From: Elusimicrobiota bacterium
GTDB lineage: Bacteria; Elusimicrobiota; Elusimicrobia; UBA1565
DNA length: 64,000 bases
NCBI GenBank assembly: GCA_041660925.1
Contig: JBAZVI010000006.1
Coordinates: 1 to 64,000 of the forward strand
Direction of reading: 5' to 3'
Shown: positions 8,601-16,454 of the stretch, piece after piece
How positions within the stretch are numbered: position 1 is the stretch's first letter
Layout of the letters: the number at the start of each line of letters is the position of its first letter
Notes under the pieces: generated by a model
What the model was told of the DNA's origin: nothing
Database searches by the model: none
What the model saw: only the letters and a program-made list of their open reading frames with translations
Position numbers and translations under genes: made by a program

Positions 8601-9233
8601 ATGAAAAGACTGATGAGACTGCTCGCGGCGAGCGCGATGCTCGCCGTGATCGCAGCGTCGGGAGGACCGGGAGACGCCCAGGCGGCGACCCCGGACTCCG
8701 TGACGCTGACCGTGACGATAGGCAACGCCCTGTCGGTACGGATCCGCGACGCCGCCGGAGCCGACCTCACGAACTACGACTTCGGCTCGATGCTGCTGGG
8801 ACAGGCCTCGGTGAACACCAACCCCATCAACATCGACAACGACAGCGGAGGCCTCACCGAGACGATGCAGCTGTCCATCTGGGACAACCCGGGCAACCCC
8901 CTGGTGCTCCGGACGGACACGAACCCGCTCGGCTCGGGCGAGTTCCGCGTCGCGGCGCTGTTCCAGGACGCCGCGCCCGGCGTGGCGGCCTTCGCCAACG
9001 AGGACATCGTCACGGGGGCGCCGCAGACGGCGCAGAGCTCCGGGGCGAACGCGGTCTTCGCGACCTCGACATCGGGGCCGGCGGAGGACGGCGTCAACGT
9101 CCCCGACGACAACCGCCTCGGCACGCCGCCGACGGCGGAGATACGGCTCTGGCTGAGGCTGGAACTGGGTGCGAGCTCCCCGGTCACCGGGCTCCAGACC
9201 AACATCGCGACCGTGTACGTCAACGCGATATAG
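8601..9233 (+). CDS. Small secreted beta-sandwich module protein, paralog 5 of 5 (divergent copy)
   Basis: The 210-residue product starts at ATG 8601, seven bases after AAAGGAG. The signal peptide ends near AQA-A and is followed by TPDSVTLTVTIGNALS, YDFGSMLLGQASVN, IDNDSGGLTETMQL, EFRVAALFQDAAP, EDGVNVPDDNRLGTPPTAE and RLWLRLELG. The TPPTAE insert is shared with paralog 1 and absent from paralogs 2-4, so copies 1 and 5 form one subgroup and 2-4 another. This suggests an outer pair that flanks younger internal duplications. Confidence 0.8.
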   Translation: MKRLMRLLAASAMLAVIAASGGPGDAQAATPDSVTLTVTIGNALSVRIRDAAGADLTNYDFGSMLLGQASVNTNPINIDNDSGGLTETMQLSIWDNPGNPLVLRTDTNPLGSGEFRVAALFQDAAPGVAAFANEDIVTGAPQTAQSSGANAVFATSTSGPAEDGVNVPDDNRLGTPPTAEIRLWLRLELGASSPVTGLQTNIATVYVNAI

Positions 9234-9322
9234 GAGAGCAACGAGAGGACCCGCTGAGGCCGATATGACGCGACGAAAGGCTCCGCGGGGGAGAGCGCGC
9301 AAGCGCTGAGATAGTGCTCGAG

Positions 9323-11479
9323 ATGAGCGAAAGGTCGATTAGAAGCATCGGGATCATGGGCCGGCTGGTCGCGGTCTGGGGGCTCATCGCCCTCCAGGCA
9401 GCGCTTTGGCCGGCGTCCGTCCATGCCAAGAATCCCGATGACCTTTCGCTCACCGTCACCATCGTCCCCCAGGGGCCGCCCGCGGACATCACGGACCTCG
9501 TCGCCGCACCCGGAGGCGTCGACGGGATGGTGCACATCACCTGGACCGAGCCGGGCGAGGACGGCTGGCTCGGCACGGCGTCGACCTACACGATCCGCGT
9601 CTCGACGATCGCCAACATCGAGAGCAACGCGGACTTCAACGACTCCGCGCTCGCGCGGCCGCTCTCGTACTTCTCGCCGAGCATCATCGCCCCGCCGGGC
9701 CCCGGCGGCTCGCTGCGCACCGAGACCATCATCGGCCTGACGCCGTCGGTGACCTACTACTTCGCCATCCGCACCACCGACCACGAGGCGCCGGCGAAGA
9801 ACAGCGACTGGAGCCGCGCCGGCGGGCTCAACCCGGCCAACTTCGTCGTCGCGCCCGACTTCGTGCCCCAGATGCCGCACAACCTCAACGCGCTCTCGAG
9901 CAGCGGGTCGGTGAAGCTCACCTGGGACTCGAACGTCGAGCCCGACATCTCCTTCTACGTCGTCTACCGCGACACCAACGAGGTGGCCTCCGACGCGGGC
10001 TTCGTCTGGTACACGACGACGTCGCTGACGACCTTCACCGACACGGGGCTGATGAACCGCGTCACCTACTACTACCGCATCGCGGCGGCGGACACCCCGC
10101 CGAACGTCCTGTACAGCCCCCTCACGCCCTGGGCGACGGGCTTCCCGGACTCCGTGCGCGTAGCCGAGTTCGGAGCGACCTCGCGCCAGCGCCGCGTCTA
10201 CCTCGGCTGGCAGGACCTGCCGCCCACGACGAAGACGGGCAGCTTCGTCTCCTACAAGATCTATCGCTCGACCCAGAACCAGCCCGGGACGGTCCTCATC
10301 TCCACCACCTCGTCGACGGTGGCGATCGACACCGCCGTCATCGTCGGAAGCACCTACTACTACCAGGCCACCGCCGAGATCGCCCCGGGCACCGAGCTCG
10401 AGCGCTCCTCCATCGTCGCGGTCTACGTGCGCTCCTCGCCCCCGCTGAGCCCGTTGGGCCTGGGCCTCGCGGTGACGACGAACTCGATGACCCTCGAGTG
10501 GGCCTCGGTGAAGAACTTCGAGGACTGGCAGTATTTCGCGGTCTCCACGGCCCCGGTCCCCGACGAGCTCAACGGCTACCGCGTCTACCGGGCGACCCAG
10601 CCCGCCGGCGCCTCCTGGGCGCTGGTGGCCTCGCTCTCGACGGCCACGCTGAGCGTCACCGTGAGCAACCCCTCCGCGCAGGACTATTACCAGGTCTGCT
10701 CGGTGAACGCCGGCGACATGTCGCGCCGCTATCTCGTCCGCTCGGTGGCGACCCGCAACGCCTTCGTCGTCGCTCCCGACGAGCAGAGCACCCTCGAGAT
10801 CCCGGCGGCGACCGCCGACGCGCTCTTCTCCCCCGCGGGGGCCAGCTACCAGATCATGTCCTCGAGCCACCCCGAGGACCTCGGCGGACGCGTCGTCAAA
10901 TCCGTGGCCTTCACTCCGGTGCGCGACGGCATCACGCTCGCGGCGAGCGCGATGGCCATGTCGAGCAAGGTGAAGGTCCACCTCCGCTACGACCTCCAGA
11001 ACGGCGTCGTACGCGCTTCGGGCGTCGGCGCCGCGGCCGCGGTGAGCCCCGACCAGATGAGCATCTACTGGAACAACGGCAGCCGCTGGGTCCAGGTCTA
11101 CGGCACCAACGACGCGCTCGCGCAGGCCCTCACCGTCGAGACGAGCAACCTCGGCCGCTACCAGCTGCGCTCGGTCGAGCGCACCGCCGGCTTCACCTTC
11201 AACGCGGCGGGCATCTCCAACCGCATGATCACGCCCAACGGCGACGGCATGAACGACGTCGTCATCTTCACCTTCGACAACCCGCGCGATTCCCAGGTCT
11301 CCGGCAAGATCTTCGACCTCAAGGGCGCCGAGGTCACGACCATGGTCCCCGGCCCGGCCTCGGGCACGCTGATGTGGGACGGCAAGGCCGGCGGCGGCTC
11401 CGTGCCCGGCGGCGTCTACATCTACCAGATCGAGGCCGAAGGCCAGGCCTTCAACGGAACCGTCGTCGTTATCAAGTAG
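9323..11479 (+). CDS. Secreted FN3-repeat protein with C-terminal FlgD-like (gliding-type) module
   Basis: The product has 718 residues from ATG 9323; ATG 9356 would give a shorter signal peptide and is a real alternative. After the signal it carries KNPDDLSLTVTI, the same motif that opens the mature small paralogs. Four FN3-like domains follow (about 35-150, 165-265, 270-370, 375-470; signatures YYFAIRTTD, YYYRIAAAD, YYYQATAE, NGYRVYRAT). The last ~90 residues (ISNRMITPNGDGMNDVV, FDNPRDSQVSGKIFDLKG, WDGKAGGGSVPGGVYIYQIE) form a FlgD/CHU_C-like Ig module often found at the C-termini of exported adhesins and gliding-type proteins. It is probably exported to the surface; whether a type IX-like pathway is used cannot be seen here. 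Confidence 0.8.
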   Translation: MSERSIRSIGIMGRLVAVWGLIALQAALWPASVHAKNPDDLSLTVTIVPQGPPADITDLVAAPGGVDGMVHITWTEPGEDGWLGTASTYTIRVSTIANIESNADFNDSALARPLSYFSPSIIAPPGPGGSLRTETIIGLTPSVTYYFAIRTTDHEAPAKNSDWSRAGGLNPANFVVAPDFVPQMPHNLNALSSSGSVKLTWDSNVEPDISFYVVYRDTNEVASDAGFVWYTTTSLTTFTDTGLMNRVTYYYRIAAADTPPNVLYSPLTPWATGFPDSVRVAEFGATSRQRRVYLGWQDLPPTTKTGSFVSYKIYRSTQNQPGTVLISTTSSTVAIDTAVIVGSTYYYQATAEIAPGTELERSSIVAVYVRSSPPLSPLGLGLAVTTNSMTLEWASVKNFEDWQYFAVSTAPVPDELNGYRVYRATQPAGASWALVASLSTATLSVTVSNPSAQDYYQVCSVNAGDMSRRYLVRSVATRNAFVVAPDEQSTLEIPAATADALFSPAGASYQIMSSSHPEDLGGRVVKSVAFTPVRDGITLAASAMAMSSKVKVHLRYDLQNGVVRASGVGAAAAVSPDQMSIYWNNGSRWVQVYGTNDALAQALTVETSNLGRYQLRSVERTAGFTFNAAGISNRMITPNGDGMNDVVIFTFDNPRDSQVSGKIFDLKGAEVTTMVPGPASGTLMWDGKAGGGSVPGGVYIYQIEAEGQAFNGTVVVIK

Positions 11480-11949
11480 CTCAGCGCCAGCCTCTCGGTA
11501 CCCGGCGCGCAGTCCGTCCTCCTCTCGCGCCGCACCTTCGGCGCCAAACCCGCCGAAGGTGTGATACCCGATTCGACGGGTGTCTGGCACCGCGCGTTTT
11601 GGCGCTGAGCGATGGCTGTTAGCCATCCCCCCCGCGTGCACGCGCGTCTCCTCATCCTTCCTGATAGGTAGGTGCAACGATTCGCTCGGCACCGAGTCGA
11701 GCGGTGCCAGACACCCCGGGGTGCCGGGTATCAGGCACCGAGTGGACGGTGCCGAGCGACCTCATACGCCCGCCCGCGCGTCCATTCATACTTCCTGATA
11801 GATAGGCCTCCTGCGAAGCCTCGCAGCTGGAAACGCGTTTTAAACGCATTTTTGTTTCAAAAAAGTCGATTTTAAGCGCTTTATTCGCACCGCCGTAACA
11901 TGTACTTCGCGCGTTCTTCCCATACTCCTAGTGCGGACGGACGAAGAAC
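11480..11949. repeat. Non-coding, hairpin-rich interval with GGCACC/GGTGCC palindromes and a 134-bp-spaced direct repeat
   Basis: No convincing gene. It holds an 11-bp perfect hairpin (11533-11543 with 11551-11561), two GGCACC...GGTGCC hairpins (11688-11708 and 11734-11753), a 12-bp palindrome (11712-11723) and a direct repeat TTCCTGATAGRTAGG at 11658-11672 and 11792-11806. An AT-rich stretch at 11830-11895 precedes the next gene and may contain its promoter. GGTGCC/GGCACC palindromes are a common type of dispersed REP-like repeat; that assignment is inference. Confidence 0.6.
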
Positions 11950-12324
11950 ATGTACGCGACCCTCTGGCGCCAGATCCTCCTCCCCTTCCTCGCGGCCTCG
12001 CTCGGCTTCGGCGGGACGATGACGCCCAAGGGCTTCTCCTTCTCCTCCTCCGGTCTCTCCAACCGCATCCTCACGCCCAACGGGGACAGCCTCAACGACG
12101 TCGTCATCTTCACCTTCTCCAACCCGCGCGACTCCCAGGTCACCGGCCGCATCTACGACATCCAGGGGAAGTACGTCGCCGATCTGCAGACCGGCCCCAC
12201 CGCCGGCACGACGCTCAAGTGGGACGGCAAGGTCGGCGGAAGCTCCGTCCCCGGCGGCATCTACGTCTACGTCATCGAGGCGGAATCCGCGGTCTATTCC
12301 GGAACCGTCGTGGTGGTGAAATGA
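11950..12324 (+). CDS. Stand-alone secreted FlgD-like C-terminal module
   Basis: The 124-residue protein has an N-terminal hydrophobic segment (signal or anchor, about 5-22), then a single module: LSNRILTPNGDSLNDVVI, FSNPRDSQVTGRIYDIQG, WDGKVGGSSVPGGIYVYVIE. It matches the C-terminal module of the FN3 protein upstream almost residue for residue. A freestanding copy is unusual because this module is normally the tail of a large secreted protein. It overlaps the PorV-like gene by ATGA, so the two are coupled. Possible roles are a competitor, a plug or a subunit for the export machinery; none is proven. Confidence 0.75.
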   Translation: MYATLWRQILLPFLAASLGFGGTMTPKGFSFSSSGLSNRILTPNGDSLNDVVIFTFSNPRDSQVTGRIYDIQGKYVADLQTGPTAGTTLKWDGKVGGSSVPGGIYVYVIEAESAVYSGTVVVVK

Positions 12325-14321
12325 AGGCCCTGCGCTTCGCCGTCCTCGGCGCCCTCCTCGCCTTCCCGGCGACGGGCGCCCGCGCGGCCTTCGACAACCT
12401 CGGCGCCGGCGCGCGCGCCCCCGGCATGGGCAACGCCTTCACCGCCGTGGCCGACGACCTCTACGCGGTCTACTACAACCCCTCGGGCCTCGCCCAGGTC
12501 GAGCGGCCCCAGCTCTCGGCCGCCTACTCCCGCCTGCACGTCGGGCTCTCCGACGGTTCCGACCTCGGCGTCTCCCAGCTCACCTACGCGCACCCCCTCA
12601 AGCGCGGCCGCTGGGGCACGATGGCCGGCGCGCTGCAGCGCTTCACCCTCGACGACCTCTACGCCGAGCAGAGCCTCTACATCTCCTGGGGCCGCCGCAT
12701 CCTTCGCCGCGACAACGGCTCGACCCTCCTCGGCGGCCTCAACTTCAAGCAGCTCTCGCGCTCGTTCAAGGCCATGCCCGAGTCGACCAACGCCATCGGC
12801 GACACCGGCGCGGCGACCGGTCAGCCCGACCCCGTGCTCTCCGGCAGCACCGGGAAGAGCTGCTACGACGCCGACATCGGCTTCCTGTACCGCTTCCCCC
12901 ACCGCTGGCAGTTCGGCCTCATGGCCGAGCACGTCATGGGCCCCGACGTCGGCTTCAAGGCCCCCGACAAGCTCCCCATGAACCTCCGCTTCGGCGCCGC
13001 CTACAAGAGCCTCTGGATGAACCTCACCGGCGAGATCCGCATGGAGAAGTCGGCGGCCGGCAGCACCGACCGCGACATCGTCCTCGGCGGCGAGCGCTAC
13101 TTCCCCTCCCTCGACCGCGGCCAGTTCGGCATCCGCGGAAGCCTCGGCTTCGGCGCCCGCCAGTGGAAGCAGATGACGATGGGCTTCTCCTACCGCATCA
13201 ACAAGATCCAGGCCGACTACGCCTTCCTGATGCCGCTGGGCGGGATCAAGGGCACCATGGGCACGCACCGCATGGCGATGACCTTCCACTTCGGCGCCCC
13301 CACCGCCGAGGAGGAGATCTCCCAGGACCTCCTCAACCAGGCCAAGCGCATGCAGTCGGGCCAGGGCGGCCGCTACGGCTACGAGTTCCTCGACGCCCAG
13401 CGCCCGCGCTCCATCGACGACCCGCAGCTCGCCGCGGTCAAGCGGCTCATCGAGACCGGCTTCTTCCGCAAGGCCCACCAGGCGCTCCTCGACATGGCGA
13501 AGGACGGCGTGCCCGACGAGTCCCTCGTGCGTCTCTCCAACCGCCTCGAGCTCGTCGCCTCCTACTGGCCCGAGTACGCGGAGGCGCGCGAGACCTGGGA
13601 GAAGGTGCTCTTCTCCGGCCTGCAGAGCTTCGTGCGCGGCCGCGACCGCCAGGCCCTGCTCCAGTGCTCCTACGCGTACAGCCTCGTGCCCTCGAACACG
13701 AAGCTCGACAACTTCCTCGGCCGCCTCGAGGAGGGCGTCGGCATGAAGGCCGAGCGCCTGCCGGCCGGCAACCCGCGCGGCTTCATCGAGGAGCTGCACT
13801 ACCGCGTGGAGGCGGCGAACTCCCGCGGCGAGCACGAGAAGGTCCTGGACCTCCTCAAGGACATCCTCATGCTGACCCCGGAGAACGTCACCGCCGTCGA
13901 GCGCACCGGCTCGACCTACTTCGTGCTCGGCCGCTACCGCGAGGCCATCGAGGCCTGGAACCGCGCCCTGCCCATGGAGTACGACCCGAAGGAGCGCCAG
14001 TCGCTGCTCGAGTACATCGACCGCGCCCGCGCCCAGCTCGGGATGCCGCAGGCCCCCCGCCCCGTCGAGCGCCCGGCGGCCGCCCCGCAGCCGGCCCCCG
14101 CGCCCGCCGCGGGCGCGGCGCGGCAGGAGGAGCCGCAGACCCCCCGCGCGCAGGCCCGCCGCGCCGACCCGCAGGAGATCGAGCGCCTCTACCAGCGCGG
14201 CGTCGAGCACTACGCCCGCGGCGAATACCTGCAGGCCACGGCGATGTTCATGCGCATCCTCCAGAGCGACCCGGAGAACGCTCAGGCGCGCAAGGCCCTC
14301 GAGCGCATCCAGCGCAGATAA
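12321..14321 (+). CDS. PorV/PorQ-like (UPF0164-type) outer-membrane beta-barrel protein with TPR C-terminal half
   Basis: The 666-residue protein has a signal peptide to ARA-A, then AFDNLGAGARAPGMGNAFTA and DLYAVYYNPSGLAQV, the hallmark N-terminus of the PorV/PorQ and UPF0164 outer-membrane families. The barrel-like part runs to about residue 330 with alternating strands. The second half contains helical TPR-like repeats (EHEKVLDLLKDILMLTPEN, YFVLGRYREAIEAWNRALP, HYARGEYLQATAMFMRILQ) and a Pro/Ala-rich linker near 575-610. PorV acts in type IX secretion as a shuttle for proteins with C-terminal signals. Here the gene overlaps one encoding just such a C-terminal module, which supports a joint export role (inference). 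Confidence 0.7.
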   Translation: MKALRFAVLGALLAFPATGARAAFDNLGAGARAPGMGNAFTAVADDLYAVYYNPSGLAQVERPQLSAAYSRLHVGLSDGSDLGVSQLTYAHPLKRGRWGTMAGALQRFTLDDLYAEQSLYISWGRRILRRDNGSTLLGGLNFKQLSRSFKAMPESTNAIGDTGAATGQPDPVLSGSTGKSCYDADIGFLYRFPHRWQFGLMAEHVMGPDVGFKAPDKLPMNLRFGAAYKSLWMNLTGEIRMEKSAAGSTDRDIVLGGERYFPSLDRGQFGIRGSLGFGARQWKQMTMGFSYRINKIQADYAFLMPLGGIKGTMGTHRMAMTFHFGAPTAEEEISQDLLNQAKRMQSGQGGRYGYEFLDAQRPRSIDDPQLAAVKRLIETGFFRKAHQALLDMAKDGVPDESLVRLSNRLELVASYWPEYAEARETWEKVLFSGLQSFVRGRDRQALLQCSYAYSLVPSNTKLDNFLGRLEEGVGMKAERLPAGNPRGFIEELHYRVEAANSRGEHEKVLDLLKDILMLTPENVTAVERTGSTYFVLGRYREAIEAWNRALPMEYDPKERQSLLEYIDRARAQLGMPQAPRPVERPAAAPQPAPAPAAGAARQEEPQTPRAQARRADPQEIERLYQRGVEHYARGEYLQATAMFMRILQSDPENAQARKALERIQRR

Positions 14322-14347
14322 GCGGGGATCCCCGCGGGATTCCCGCT
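14321..14347 (+). terminator. Hairpin after the PorV-like gene
   Basis: The stem AGCGGGGATCCC pairs with GGGATTCCCGCT with a single mismatch, starting at the last base of the stop codon. There is no T-tract, as with the other hairpins of this type in the window. Probable transcript end. Confidence 0.5.
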
Positions 14348-14672
14348 CGTCAAGATAAGCAGGGAACTCCTCCATAATGCGTCCTAAAGGCGCTACAATA
14401 CGACTCGTGAGGGATAGGCGGGGTGCTGCGGACGTCGATTCTATCGGGCACTTCCACTTCGGGTGGGGGTTCAGCCGTCCTGGCCCTCGGCCGAGCGGAA
14501 CCTCGGCCGAGTTGGCCGACGGCGCCGACGAAACGGGGGAGGGCCCGGCCCTCCCCCTTGGCGAGCCGCCGCGCGAAGGCCACATCGGAAGGACACTTCC
14601 CCTCCGAAGCGCGGGCACCCGAGTCCCTCCTGCCCGACTAACAGTCGGGCGAGCGGACTCGGGCGGCGACAA
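14348..14672 (+). promoter_or_regulatory. Structured leader of the HAMP sensor kinase gene
   Basis: About 325 nt without a convincing gene. TACAAT near 14394 could be a -10 box. A G/C palindrome (14535-14543 with 14549-14557) and a two-part stem follow: an outer 9-bp stem 14618-14626 / 14655-14663 enclosing an 8-bp hairpin 14632-14639 / 14643-14650. The two-part stem ends 10 nt before the ATG at 14673, where no clear Shine-Dalgarno is present, so folding could control translation. Confidence 0.5.
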
Positions 14673-16043
14673 ATGAGCATCCGGGTAAAGTTGTCGCTCG
14701 TCCTGGCGGCCGGCATGGCCGCCGCCATCCTGAGCTCCGCCGCCGTCTTCGTCCAGCTCCAGAAGACCGCCCTGCGCTCCTCCGAGGCCGAGAAGGTGCG
14801 TCTCCTCATGGAGAGCGTCGCGCGCATGGGCAACGAATCCCTGCTGGCGAAAGACCCCCTGATGCTCCTCGACTACCTCGCTTTCCTGCGCAAGGAGCGT
14901 CCGGAGGTGCATCGCGCCCGGGTGCGCATGGAGGGCCGCTGGCAGGAGGTCGGCGCTCCGCAGGACGCGAACCCGGCCGGAGGCGTCCGCACCGAGACCC
15001 TTTCCGTGGCCCCCCCCGGAGACCCCTCGAAGGCCGTCGAGATCGAGGTCCACTTCTCCGCCGCGGTGCTCGCCGAACGCGAGCGCCAGGCCTACCGGTC
15101 GATGCTCGAGAACATCGGCCGCGCGGCGACGGTCGTGCTGCTCGTCTCCATCCTCCTCTGCATCCCGCTGAGCCTCACCCTCACCCGCCGCATCGTCTCC
15201 ATCGAGGCGGCCCTGGCCGCCATCGGAGAAGGGAAGCTCGGCCAGCGCGTCGTCGAACGCGGCTCCGACGAGATCTCGCGCCTGGCCCGCAGCGTCAACC
15301 GCATGTCGGACAAGCTCAAGGAGCTCGAGGACCTCAAACGGACCTTCGTCGCCTCCGTCACGCACGAGCTCCGCTCGCCGCTGGGCGCCATCCAGAGCCT
15401 CATCAAGCCCCTGCTGGCCGCCCCCGACCGCCTGAGGCCCGAGGACCGCCCGAGCATCGAGCGGGTGCAGAAGAACGCCGCGCGCCTCGAGCACTTCGTC
15501 ACCAACCTGCTCGAGATGTCCCGCATCGAGCGCGGCAAGCTCGACTTCCTGCCCCGGCCTTCCGACGTCGGCCAGATCGTCGAAGACACCGCCGCCTTCT
15601 TCGCGCCGCGCGCCGCCGAGGCCGGCCTCACCATCGAGGCGCAGGTGGAGCCGGGCCTGCCGACGCTGCGCGTGGACCCCGACCTCGTCGCGCAGGTCGT
15701 CACGAACCTCGTCTCCAACGCCATCAAGTTCACCCGCAAGGGTGGGAAGGTGCGCGTCGAGGCCCGCCGCAGCGCGGAGGGCATCGAGTGCTCGGTCCGC
15801 GACAACGGGGTCGGCATCCCCCCGGAAGCCCTCAAGCGCATCTTCCAGCCCTTCGAGCGCGTCCACAACCCCCTGAGGGCCACCGGCGCCGGCCTGGGCC
15901 TGGCCATCTCCAAGTCCATCGTCGAGATGCACGGCGGGAGCATGGCCGTGGAATCCAAGGTCGGCGAAGGCTCGCGCTTCTCCTTCACGCTCCGTCCGGT
16001 GCCTCCGGGAAAAGCCGCCCCGACCCCGGAAACGCCGAAATAA
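14673..16043 (+). CDS. Membrane sensor histidine kinase (HAMP-HisKA-HATPase)
   Basis: The 456-residue protein has TM helix 1 at about 8-28, a small periplasmic sensor region of about 115 residues, TM helix 2 at about 150-171 and a HAMP region to about 220. The DHp domain has the H-box VTHELRSPLGAI with His231 as phospho-acceptor. The HATPase has N-box NLVSNAIKF, G1 DNGVGIP and G2 GAGLGLAIS. It is a standard class I kinase. No response regulator gene is adjacent; the nearest are on the other strand at 28.7-31.2 kb. It precedes the FliF-FliG fusion gene, but a 380-nt interval with a repeat element separates them. Confidence 0.9.
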   Translation: MSIRVKLSLVLAAGMAAAILSSAAVFVQLQKTALRSSEAEKVRLLMESVARMGNESLLAKDPLMLLDYLAFLRKERPEVHRARVRMEGRWQEVGAPQDANPAGGVRTETLSVAPPGDPSKAVEIEVHFSAAVLAERERQAYRSMLENIGRAATVVLLVSILLCIPLSLTLTRRIVSIEAALAAIGEGKLGQRVVERGSDEISRLARSVNRMSDKLKELEDLKRTFVASVTHELRSPLGAIQSLIKPLLAAPDRLRPEDRPSIERVQKNAARLEHFVTNLLEMSRIERGKLDFLPRPSDVGQIVEDTAAFFAPRAAEAGLTIEAQVEPGLPTLRVDPDLVAQVVTNLVSNAIKFTRKGGKVRVEARRSAEGIECSVRDNGVGIPPEALKRIFQPFERVHNPLRATGAGLGLAISKSIVEMHGGSMAVESKVGEGSRFSFTLRPVPPGKAAPTPETPK

Positions 16044-16142
16044 ATAGGAAACCTGGTTCGATTACTCTAACAGGGGAATACGTAACATCTATCCTTCTGA
16101 TATGAGGACACCCGCGCCTATGCGCCGCTTCCGCGCGCTCAC

Positions 16143-16454
16143 AGTGCTGCGACCGCCGCATATCGTCCGATTCGCCCGGGCGCTTTTGTCCAGGCGAGAC
16201 GAGGAGCGAGGAGCGAGCATGCTGTCGGCATGTGAACGACGAGCGACGCGGTCGCAGCCCAAAAGCGCCCGGTCCCTATTCCGGAAGACTCGCTGCCTTC
16301 TGCAGCGAGTCTATCCTGGACGGGGAGGCCCGCTCCCAACCGATCCCAGCGTTGCTCGTCGCTCAGATAGCTCAAGCTATCCTCGCTCCTCGCGCCTCGG
16401 GCTCGGCTCAGGCACGGGCCTCCGAATGGGACGATATGCGGCGTTCGCAGCACT
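16143..16454. repeat. 312-bp nested inverted-repeat element (MITE-like or structured RNA)
   Basis: The outer arms 16143-16174 and 16423-16454 match at 30 of 32 positions in inverted orientation. Inside are a 13-bp perfect inverted repeat (16176-16188 / 16260-16272), an 11-bp perfect hairpin with 5-nt loop (16286-16296 / 16302-16312), a 9-bp pair (16324-16332 / 16415-16423) and a 7-bp tip hairpin (16366-16381). The two large inner arms are themselves inverted relatives of each other (GAGGAGCGAG... versus its complement) but carry different tip hairpins, CATGC/GCATG and ATAGCT/AGCTAT. The right outer arm contains the apparent start codon of the next gene. It is a folded three- or four-arm element; family unknown. 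Confidence 0.8.

Noticed and set aside
9249..11479. Type IX secretion as an established system
   Set aside because: A PorV-like protein and gliding-type C-terminal modules are present, but no porK/L/M/N or sov homologue is in the window, so it stays a hypothesis.
8774..11692. Very long open frame on the - strand (and similar ones at 12294-15932 and 2422-3933)
   Set aside because: Such frames arise from the low stop-codon density of high-GC DNA; products are Arg/Gly/Val/Asp-rich without domains, and the + strand genes are clear.
14377..14676. Small ORF in the leader of the HAMP kinase
   Set aside because: No ribosome site, no domain; the interval is dominated by hairpins.
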